Shown: in pieces, positions 1 to 7,871 of the stretch
Numbering within the stretch: position 1 is the first letter of the stretch
Layout of the letters: each line of letters begins with the position of its first letter
Origin: Larix sibirica
Taxonomy: Eukaryota > Streptophyta > Pinopsida > Pinales > Pinaceae
Reading direction: 5' to 3'
DNA length: 10,014 nucleotides
NCBI GenBank assembly: GCA_004151065.3
Contig: NWUY0300054548.1
Location: forward strand, 12,417-22,430
Translations under genes and position numbers: made by a program
Notes under the pieces: model-generated
The model's input: only the letters and a program-made list of their open reading frames with translations
What the model was told of the DNA's origin: nothing
Database searches by the model: none

Positions 1-890
1 ATGCCGTTGAGAAATCTAAATGGGAAGTTAATGTATGGAAGAAAAATTTAACATTAATCTTAGTTTGTGAAGTATGTAAACATTTTGTTAATGTTTATAG
101 AGGAGGAATACCTTGAGGGATTTCTGTAGACTATCTTATTACTTCGTTTTCCTATGTCATTATGAAGAGGGCACAACCCTTGGATTTACATATTTCAATT
201 GAACTTGGTGCAACACCTTTGGGATTGTACTGGTCTTTCTGTTGCCAGGTCCCTTTTTCGGTGAAAAAGCCACACCTAATTTTCACGGTCGGGGTAGGAT
301 CCTGATCTCAAATTTTGTATCAATATTATTTAATAGCAACGATTGATCCCATCTCACTATGCAATTATTGCTAATTGAAATCGATTTCTAGATCATTGCA
401 TTTTAAATTGTACTTTGATCAGCAAGGATGAATCCATAGAGGTTGATCTCTTGCTTTGGATATCTTATGTGTATGCTCAAAACTGTGATAAGGTGAGTCG
501 TGAGAGCTGGAAGCTCATCACTGCGAGTCATTGTGAGTTCATTGTGTAGCAGGAATGCATTTTGGTGTGGGCCAGAGTTTTGGATCTATCTATCTTCTGG
601 ATTTTGTTTTCCTTAAGTGTTATTGTGCGCTTGTGTAGTGGATGAAGCAGAGCGATCTATGTATATCGAAACCTTGATCTCTTGTACACTACAAACAAGG
701 AATAAGGATTAATACCAAAAAATTCAAGTCCTTGATTTTGTTCGTTGTTGACAGATAAATAGACGGTGACCTCTATTTAGAGAATCGACCTCCCCAATGT
801 TGTTGGGTCTTAAAATATAGACAAGATCTCTGATTCGTTGCATCTTTCTGTGTTATCTATGGAACAAAAATAATGAAGTTGTGTACTATC
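1..890. other. AT-rich region without a recognisable gene
   Basis: I see no long open frame, RNA gene or familiar protein motif on either strand. The only local structure is at 253-286. There CTTTTTC and GAAAAAG form a 7-bp stem around GGT (253-269), and GTGAAAA (261-267) can instead pair with TTTTCAC (280-286). The mix of phrases such as GATCTC and TTGATCTC resembles the style of the LTR at 2907-4053, but I could not align the two by eye. It may be the remnant of another LTR or plain intergenic DNA. Confidence 0.5.
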
Positions 891-894
891 AACA

Positions 895-1099
895 TAATAT
901 ATATATATACATATATTAACTACTCATATCTTTGACAGGCTGTAGTATATATATATAATTTATAGTGGTGGAGAAATTAAATTATATATATATATATGGT
1001 TGCAAGAAACCCTGTTAGAGAAAAGATGTTGGTATTCTCCAACTTTATGATAGAAGGGGTCAAGTGTACAACATATATATATATATATATACACACACA
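895..1099. repeat. Cluster of AT microsatellites, last one compound (AT)n(AC)n
   Basis: Four alternating AT/TA blocks lie at about 895-917, 945-957, 982-997 and 1073-1091. The last runs straight into an AC run (1091-1099). The DNA between them is not repetitive. These are simple sequence repeats of the kind that vary in length between individuals; no function is implied. A short perfect hairpin, GTTGG-TATTCT-CCAAC, sits between blocks three and four. Confidence 0.85.
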
Positions 1100-1311
1100 A
1101 AGGGATGCTACTCTTATCCCAAGTCTTATAATATAATTAAGGTGTGTAACTGATGAAGGAAGGGAATAATTTTTAATGTCTTGAGTAATCTTAATGGATT
1201 ATTAATGCAAGGTAAAAACCTACAAATTAGTCTAAGTCTCATAAGATTTGAAAGCAAGAGAGTATAGATAAAACAAATCTCCACCCTAGTGGATTCATTG
1301 CCAGCTTAGGG

Positions 1312-1443
1312 ATGGCCTCTCGGTGGAAGAAATATACACCAAAAAAAGTGCCAGAAGGTTGGGAGGAAAGTCGCAGTCAGAATTTCAGTCGCAATAGTCA
1401 ATTTTCTTCAGATGAGTATTCTTCATTTTGGTATTGTTGTTGA
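1312..1443 (+). CDS. Short open frame, 43 codons, unrecognised
   Basis: An ATG in a plant-like start context (GGGATGGCC) opens a 43-residue frame that begins MASRWKKYTPKKVPEGW and ends in TGA at 1441. The peptide is basic at its start and rich in serine further on. It lies about 600 bp upstream of the integrase remnant on the same strand, so it could be the leftover start of a retrotransposon gag. I see no gag domain or zinc knuckle (CX2CX4HX4C), and the frame does not continue. A chance open frame is equally possible. No function is assigned. Confidence 0.2.
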   Translation: MASRWKKYTPKKVPEGWEESRSQNFSRNSQFSSDEYSSFWYCC

Positions 1444-2040
1444 AGATGCTAAATTTATATTTATTGTCATGATTTTGATTTCATGTATAAATGTTCCATT
1501 GTTATGTATGTGGTTCCATTTGATGGCACTAATGTCCATATGGAGGCATATAATGATTTGGGTTTATGCATACTTAACTTACTACTGATGAACATTGTGA
1601 AAAGCTAAAATGCCTTCCATTTACCAAAGATGTGAAAGATTTGATTAGTAAGGAGGTTTAGATGTTATTGATGTTCAAATAGGATAGGTTAATTGATGTT
1701 ACATACATGCAACTAAAAAAATTACTTTATCCTCACTCTTGAAGCATGAAGAGGGGGTAGGTTGTATTATTGATTTATGTTGGAGATAGATCAAGAAGTT
1801 ATGTGTCATGTACCTAAGTTTGTAAGGAATTTTTTATATAAGAATTATGCTTATATGAGGGTATGAAGTCACATTGAATGTGTAGGAGAACTTTAGAAGT
1901 GAATAGGTTTCATAGATGAGTAAATTGGTTATGAGCATAATTTATTATACTCACTCCTTTGAGTTGATTACTGTGGTGGAAGTATTATATTCCTAAAGGA
2001 AATGATTCATTCAATGTAACTCTTTTCTAGAATGTTTGAG
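1444..2040. other. Unassigned sequence upstream of the pol remnant
   Basis: A full-length gypsy element would carry reverse transcriptase, RNase H and the integrase core here. I could not recognise any of their catalytic motifs in this stretch. A weak resemblance to the integrase zinc-binding segment near 1700-1760 (LKKL followed by MKRG) is too degraded to call. Either the inside of the element was deleted, or it has drifted beyond recognition by eye. Confidence 0.45.
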
Positions 2041-2850
2041 AATGATTTAAATGATAAATTAACCAGGTGGGTTGAGGTGTTATACAGATTGTTTGTTGAA
2101 CAAAGTACAAGGATGAATTTATTTACACCCATTTCCTCCAAATACAAACGAGGATTTATGGGGATGCTTCATGTAGTATTCCATGATGTACATCTTGACA
2201 TATATTTGATAATGGATACCAAGCCTCATCGAAGATGAACCCATTCGAATTTCTATATGACAGAAAGTGTACTACCTCAATTAGCTGGGATAGTCCAGTG
2301 CAATTCCTTATGGTAGGACCAAAATTATTACATGACACCGAATAGATTGTATGCATGGTACAGAAGAATCTAAAGGAGGCGCAAGACCGCTAGAAACATT
2401 ATGTTGACTTGAAAAGGCAGCATAAGGATTTTACAATCGGATACCACGTGTATCTTCGAGTTAAGCCAAGAAAGAGTTCACTCCGGTTGAGGAACTGCAA
2501 AAAAAAAATTAGCACCACGGTTTTGTGGACCTTCAAAGTTATGGGAATAATTGGACCAGTAGCTTACCGATTTGCACAACCAGAACATTTAAGATTTCAT
2601 AATTTTTTTCACATTTCTTTATTAAAAAAAATATGATCCTACTCACATTGTTGAATGAAATATGGTGCAGGTGAAACCAGAAGGCGAGTTCCAGGTGGAA
2701 CCTATGCGCATTCTAGAACGAAAAGAAATAACACTTTGGAACAAATTCATCACTCGGTTAAAGGTGCAATGGAAGCACTTTAGTCCTGAGGAAGTGACAT
2801 GGGAACTGGAGAAATACATGCAAGAAAAGTATCCATATCTATTTCCATAA
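2041..2850 (+). pseudogene. Ty3/gypsy retrotransposon pol fragment: integrase C-terminus plus chromodomain-like tail
   Basis: This is the 3' end of a plant chromovirus-type gypsy polyprotein. Integrase inserts the element's DNA into the host chromosome, and the chromodomain-like tail of such elements is thought to steer insertion into heterochromatin. From about 2205 the reading is clear: an NGYQASSKMNPFEF segment, DRKCTTSISWDSPV, then HVYLRVKPRKSSLRL, IGPVAYRF, HNFFHISLLKK, VKPEGEFQVEP, and a tail with KVQWKHFSPEEVTWELEKYM (from 2761) that ends at TAA 2848-2850. Upstream of 2205 the match is poor and only scattered residues fit. The copy is dead. TAG stops occur at 2343-2345 and 2391-2393, and a TGA at 2656-2658. 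The A-run at 2499-2508 shifts the frame, the frame returns after 2532, and a small deletion near 2633 shifts it again. The integrase DDE core, RT and RNase H are not visible. Family assignment is firm; the exact lineage is not. Confidence 0.9.
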
Positions 2851-2889
2851 CCAATGGAAGAAGAGTAATAACACTGAGGACATTGTTTA

Positions 2890-2906
2890 AAATAAGGGGG
2901 CGAAGA
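2890..2906 (+). other. Polypurine tract of the retrotransposon
   Basis: A purine-rich run (AAATAAGGGGGCGAAGA), interrupted by single pyrimidines, ends exactly where TGTAATATCCCC begins. In LTR retrotransposons the polypurine tract primes plus-strand DNA synthesis and always abuts the 3' LTR. Its place, 40 bases after the pol stop codon, fits this role and fixes the start of the LTR. Confidence 0.75.
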
Positions 2907-3061
2907 TGTAATATCCCCAAATAAAGCAATTTGAACTTGTTGATTTAATTATTTGATTAAGTTATTATTAAATGGTTATTTGGATAAAGAATATTTTTGG
3001 CCAGTTTTGAAAGCTTCCAAGTGTCCTCATATGGACAGATGTAAGAAAAATATTTTTGAAT

Positions 3062-3071
3062 TAATAAAAGG
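3062..3071 (+). promoter_or_regulatory. Possible TATA-like element of the LTR
   Basis: TAATAAAAGG lies about 155 bp into the LTR, a plausible U3 position for a core promoter. A second similar string, CAATAAAAGGGC, lies at 3275-3286, just before the 36-bp repeats. Neither is a clean TATAAA, and AT-rich DNA gives such strings often, so this is tentative. Confidence 0.2.
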
Positions 3072-3335
3072 AATATATTTGGTGAGGACAACACGCTGAA
3101 AGAGGAAATCATGTATCTCAAGGGTGGGGGACACTGAAGAGTTAACCTCGGGAAGTCAAGCATGTGTTAAGAGTGCATTAGATGGAACTGGACACATTCC
3201 CTAAAGAGTAGGGATCCTAATCGCCACGAGATTCTGAAGGGAATAAGTTGTTTGCAAAAGACCTAGGCAATAAACAATAAAAGGGCATATGCATGAGGTA
3301 GGATGCTGCTTAGTATGTCATGGAGAAGAATAGGA

Positions 3336-3481
3336 TTTGCTGTGTGAGGACAAATGTGCTAGGAAAAATTATTTGTTGTGTGAGCACAAATGTATTAGGA
3401 AAAATTATTTGTTGTGTGAGCATAAATGTGTTAAGTAAAAATGATTTGTTGTGTGAGCACAATGGTGTTAGGAAAAACATT
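3336..3481 (+). repeat. 36-bp tandem repeat, four copies, inside the LTR
   Basis: Units begin at 3336, 3372, 3408 and 3445; lengths are 36, 36, 37 and about 37 bases. The shared core reads TTTGTTGTGTGAGCACAAAT followed by GTGTTAGGAAAAATTA, with scattered point changes. The core holds the small inverted repeat TGTG-AG-CACA. Because 36 is a multiple of three, one forward frame reads as a 12-residue repeat (ICCVSTNVLGKI), but that is a by-product of the repeat. Direct repeats in LTR U3 regions often serve as enhancer modules; that role here is inference. Confidence 0.85.
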
Positions 3482-3770
3482 GAACTTAACTTGACAGAGG
3501 TTAATTAGTTTCCACTCTTGGGATGCGTGATTTGGCTTGGGGGTGATTAGAGTGTGTCATGTGACAACTCTAGATCTACGGTTTGGAGGAGCGTGGTTGT
3601 TCCTACCTCATTCGGCATCAAATTATTGTCAGGTTCCATGGTTATTTGAAATTTCGTAAGAATCATTGAAATTATTTAAAGTTGCGGGTGGATCTATTTT
3701 CTATGTCAAGTTGAATTTACATAATTAACATTGTGTATTGTTTCAAAATTCCTCTTATAAGTATATTCTT

Positions 3771-3960
3771 CTCATAGCGTTGTAGAGACACAATTTCTCT
3801 ACATTTGATTTCATTTGGAAGCTTGATCTCTGCTCATTGTTTTAGATTTTCTCATAGCATCAAAAAGATGTGATCTCCCTGCATTTGAGTACAATATGAA
3901 GTTTATATATGCTCATTGTTCATCGCAGCATAAATATATAAATCCCTGATTACATTTTAG
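3771..3960 (+). repeat. About 80-bp diverged tandem repeat, roughly 2.4 copies, in the 3' part of the LTR
   Basis: The first copy starts CTCATAGCG at 3771, the second CTCATAGCA at 3851, and a partial third begins near 3921 (CATCGCAGCA). Shared landmarks in order are CTCATAGC, a TCTCTAC/TCCCTGC-ATTTGA block, GAAG or GAAGTTT, and TGCTCATTGTT. Copies are quite diverged, so the duplication is old or the parent sequence was itself repetitive. Confidence 0.6.
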
Positions 3961-4155
3961 AGTTGTTTTGGGCGGGGTTTACTATTGTGGTCTCTACTTA
4001 TACTTTTATTGATGAATAGCGATCTCAAGTTATATTAGTTGATTGCACACACATATTTTTCCTAATGTCAATAACTGTAAACATATCGTTTAATCTAAAT
4101 TAGTAGAAGACAAGATACTTGAACATATAAATGATAGAGCAGTAATCTAGATCCG

Positions 4156-5106
4156 CCTTATAATTGAAGTCCTGCAACCCGAAATCCACAATGCGGAAAT
4201 CGAGAATGAAGAGCCAACTGAAAAACTCATCCTTATAATTGAAGTCCTGCAACCCAAAATCCGCAATGCGGAAATCTGGAATGGGGAGATAGTTGAAAAA
4301 ATCATCCTTAAAATTGAAGGTTCTGCAACCCACAATCCACAATGAGGAAGTCAGGATTGCAGAACGGATGAAACTTAAGACTTATAAGTGAAGTTTCCGC
4401 AACCTGCAATCCACGATGCAGAAGTTAGGATTGCAGAATTGTTGAAACTTAATCCTTATAATTGAAGGTTCCGCAACTTGAAATCCGTGATGCGGAAGTC
4501 GATATTGCGGAACGGTGGAAACTTAATCCTTATAATTGAAGGTTCTGCAACACGCAATTTGCGATGCGGAAGTCAGGATTGCAAAATGGTTGAAAATTAA
4601 ACCTTATAAGTGAAGGTTTTGCAACCCGCAATCTGCAATGCATAAGTCGGGATTGCGGAATGGTTGAAACTCAATCCTTAAAATTGAAGGTTCCGCAACC
4701 CGCAATCCACGATGCAGAAGTCGGGATTGTGGAACGGTTGAAACTCAATCCTTAAAATTGAAGGTTCCTCAACCCGCAACCCGTGATGTGGAAGTTGGGA
4801 TTGCAGAATGGTTGAAACTTAATCCTTATAATTGAAGGTTCTGCAACCCATAATCCAGGGTGCAGAAGACGGGATTGCAAAATGGTTGAAACTTAAACCT
4901 TATAAGTGAAGGTTATGCAACCCGTAATCCGAGATGTGGAAGTCGGGATTGCAAAACGGTTGAAACTCAATCCTTAAATTGAAGGTTCTGTAACCCACAA
5001 TTTGCGATGCGGAAGTCGATATTGCGAAACGGTTGAAACTCAATCCTTATAATGGAAGGTCTTGCAAGCCACAGTTTGCAATGCAGAAGTTGGGAATGCA
5101 GAAACC
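4156..5106 (+). repeat. 74-bp tandem array (minisatellite/satellite), about 13 units, each with an imperfect palindrome
   Basis: Units begin with CCTTATAATTGAAGG or a close variant at 4156, 4231, 4306, 4380, 4454, 4528, 4602, 4676, 4750, 4824, 4898, 4972 and 5045; the last is partial. Lengths are 75, 75, then 74 for nine units, then 73. Most units read: GAAGGTTC, GCAACC, CCGCAATCC, GATGCGGAAGTC, GGATTGCGG, GGTTGAAACTTAAT. CCGCAATCC and GGATTGCGG are reverse complements about 15 bases apart, so each unit can form a hairpin. Units 1-2 are a separate subtype, in which the GGATTGCGG arm is replaced. Variable sites are mostly CG versus TG or CA, the mark of methyl-cytosine decay. Reverse-strand open frames over the 75-bp units are side effects of the repeat, not genes. 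Confidence 0.95.
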
Positions 5107-6680
5107 TATCACATTTGTTGATGGCATGCTATATTGGATTGTAGATTTTCTTTCGATGGCTTATTTGTATTCAGTTATTCATGAGATTGATATTAATAAT
5201 GATGTGGTTTATGTGGTAAAAGATGTATGTATTCATTGGGTTGATTTAAGAAGAAATGTGTATAGAATAAAGGAGTAATTCTTTGAAATGATCCATATTA
5301 GCTAGTGGTAGTCTTAAATGTATACTTAGTGGTTCATGGTGTTTACATTTGAAGGTGCTCTACCGAAGGTGCTTTAGTGACTGATTAAAAGGGACTACAA
5401 GGAACTGCTTTCTCGCTGCGGCTCAAAATGACAAGGATGATAATTGATGAACATCATTTCATTTTGCTCGATTAATATCATGGGGTGACAAGAAAATACT
5501 TATTAGAATGATTAAATATTTAGAGTATAGGATTCGATGCTTTATGCAAATAAGTTATAACTGTGATGCTAAGTGTGAACCCTACCATGTCTTTACATTA
5601 TTGCACTTAGGAGTTCTGCACTTTATTATAGCATTTAGGAGGTAGGAATATGGAAATAGGATTGTATCGTACCATTTCACCTGTTCTAATGAATGATGTT
5701 AAGGGAATTTGATACTTTCAAAGACTCCTAAATATGTGGTAAACCTACTAGAATGATTATAAGGAAATTGTTTTAAGTTATGGCTAAGGGATTTTTGTTA
5801 GTATATTGGACAATGCCTTTATGTTGTCAGTTGACTTATTTTACATATTTATTCTACATAGGGATAAAATATTTTAGGCATGTGCCTATCAATAAGTATG
5901 ATGGTTAAACGTATTGTTTTTTTGTACTATGATTAACAATTATGTGTAACAATGAGACTAATGTAATTGTTTATTGGATATTCAAAGGGGAAAAAAATCA
6001 TACTTTTTTTTCTTCTGAAAATTCTAACATATAAATATGGGTATGTTACAAAGAATTTATAAGAGAAAGGATTAACAAAGATACTGTATAAAGTGAGATT
6101 TCGTAGAAATGTGTTTTACTAATGAATTGACAATTGCAGAGTCACTTTAAAAACACCAATCACTTTCTTTCATTTGAAATGAACTCAAATGTTTTGCAAT
6201 ATTATGTGAATTCAAACCTACCTCTCAACCTTCAATATAAGACTTGTTCTCTATACAATTCCACACACAAAACTCATAAAGAGAATCTAAACATTCAAAT
6301 GAATAATTGAAAACATAAATGATTGATCTAACATTTAATTAATCTAATTCTATTGTAACATAGTATAAACTTACTATAATTCTTAATTCTAAATCTAAAC
6401 GAAATATATTGCAACGTGGGCCAAGTCGATGTTGCAAGAAAACTACAAAACTAGGAACAAATCATAGCTATGCTAATATAATTTAGGACATCGGCTCAAC
6501 TTCCATTATATTAATAAATCAAGATTCGGTAATACAATATTACAAACAGAGTAATGATCATGTATATCTTCCATCTACATTTATCTATACATGAGAGCTG
6601 GGAAACAAACTCTAAATAACCTTCACAATTTTAGCAAGTCATTTGCTAATTGAAAAACAAATAAATTTGTCTTGTTACAA
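5107..6680. other. Region without a recognisable gene
   Basis: Nothing here passes as a gene. A frame open to 5278 starts inside the 74-bp array and has no familiar motif. Small items are two related pieces near 5608-5646 (TGCACTTAGGAG and GCATTTAGGAG), A- and T-rich runs near 5990-6012, and an inverted repeat at 6409-6437 (TTGCAAC, 15 bases, GTTGCAA). The sequence is AT-rich with frequent stops on both strands. Confidence 0.5.
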
Positions 6681-7387
6681 ATATGGGCGCAACATTCAAT
6701 ATGGACAAATTCTTGTTGAATATCCACCTAAATCTCCTAAATCGTTCCTTATTTCAAGAAATTTCTCTTGCATTACTCAATTTATCATACTCTGAACAAA
6801 ACTATGTTTTAGTTTTCGAAGATTCATCTTCATCACCTCTGAAATCGCACCATAAGTTAGTTGTTTGAAAGTTGTTGCTAATCTCGACCAAATCATTGAC
6901 CAAGTGCTTGGAGGTTCACACGCGTGACATGGGCATGATTTGATAGACATATAACCATCTAGAAGCATCCAACTATAATACATATGTTCTAGTTTCTCCA
7001 TTGGACACATGGGAGTATGAGAAACAATGATGGTGTTGCAGGAACTAAACTTTGCTACAAGAAATATTCAAGCACAACATAAACTAAAATACTATTAACA
7101 ATATTAATTCCAAAACCCTTTCTAAAGCATTAAAAACAAAGGAAATTAAGGAAATTAACAACATATTACCTCATTATGCTTGTTGCTTGTTGTGCATATT
7201 AGCTTCATAAATATGAATATATAGGGTAATAGGCATGGTAATTGGGTGTAAAGACTAGGGAAAACGAGCCAGAATAGGTAAATGTATGATGTGAAATGTT
7301 TCAAATTGGCAGGCCAACAAGAACCCTTTTCGATATCTTTTAAACCTTCACCCACTCGATTCTACTCAACAATCGTTCCCCCTAAAA
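6681..7387. other. Region with only short, unrecognised open frames
   Basis: Reverse-strand frames of 77 codons (6777-7010) and 66 codons (7155-7355), and a forward one of 61 codons (6683-6868), are present. None shows a domain, and their residue make-up gives no clear lead. The reverse frame at 7155-7355 is hydrophobic in its middle but lies in poor coding context. They may be distal pieces of the reverse-strand relic at 7872-8789, or chance. Confidence 0.4.
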
Positions 7388-7678
7388 CTATCTCACTTTT
7401 CTTGGTAGATTTTTTAACCCATTTTTGTCTTTGGTGAGGAAGATAACAATCAATAAGCTAGATTTTTGTAAGAGAGACATAGACCATAATGGAATGGAAC
7501 CCCTTCATAGTCCAAGAGATGACATTTCCCTATCTAACTCCATTTCAATGTGATGGTATATTTGAGCTATTGAATACACTCTAAGCATTTTATATCATAA
7601 TTTTTCTTCAAATAAGGTACCCACTGAATTGTTTGTATTCAAAAAGAACTTCTTCCGATCAGAATATGAGTGATCAAC
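7388..7678 (-). pseudogene. Weak reverse-strand coding-like stretch, unrecognised
   Basis: Read on the reverse strand from 7678 to a TAG at 7388-7390, one frame runs 97 codons with two internal TGA stops (7595-7597 and 7505-7507). Chance would give several more in AT-rich DNA. It begins VDHSYSDRKKFFLNTNNSVG and includes a lysine-rich end (KDKNGLKNLPRKVR). It lies downstream of, and on the same strand as, the stronger relic at 7872-8789, so it might be a further exon or a continuing part of the same element. I do not recognise it, and the stop count is only mildly unusual. Confidence 0.25.
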
Positions 7679-7871
7679 TCAATAGTTGAACCCAAACAAG
7701 AGTCTGATCCTCCCTTTAAGGTTGGCATTGAACGAAGGTGACCTTTTTCTCCAAAGAAATAGGTATGATCCAATCTACCAACATTTCTTCGTACAAGCTC
7801 TTAATCCTTCACTATATTAAACATCAAAGCTATCCACCCACTAGATAAAACCATCTAGTGTGGAAGATATC

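Larger units (their letters stand above)
2907..4053 (+). mobile_element. 3' LTR of the gypsy element; right-hand end uncertain
   Basis: The left end is well placed: TGTAATATCCCC follows the polypurine tract, and plant gypsy LTRs commonly start TGTAA(T/C)A. LTRs carry the promoter, enhancers and polyadenylation signal of the element. Two internal tandem repeats (3336-3481 and 3771-3960) lie inside it. The right end is a guess. I stop at a CA in GATTGCACACACA, but another CA shortly after would do, and I saw no target-site duplication. No second LTR copy is recognisable in the window, so the 5' end of the element is either missing, outside the window or badly diverged. Confidence 0.6.

Noticed and set aside
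1690-1770. Possible integrase zinc-binding segment (LKKL then MKRG)
   Set aside because: The His/Cys pattern cannot be traced and the frame is broken; resemblance is too weak.
2156-2356. 66-codon reverse open frame
   Set aside because: It is antisense to the well-matched integrase segment, so a shadow.
3336-3481. 36-bp repeats as a CRISPR array
   Set aside because: The copies are directly adjacent with no spacers, diverged, and in a plant-type LTR.
3320-3508. Forward open frame with 12-residue repeats
   Set aside because: It is the translation of the 36-bp repeat inside the LTR; no sign of selection for protein.
4100-4342. Overlapping reverse-strand open frames with a 25-residue repeat
   Set aside because: They exist only because the first array units are 75 bp, a multiple of three; they are lost in the 74-bp units.
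5033-5278. 81-codon forward open frame
   Set aside because: It starts in the last array units and runs into unrelated DNA with no motif.
6777-7010. 77-codon reverse open frame
   Set aside because: No domain or homologue recognised, and open frames of this size occur by chance; noted only as a possible extra piece of the reverse-strand relic.
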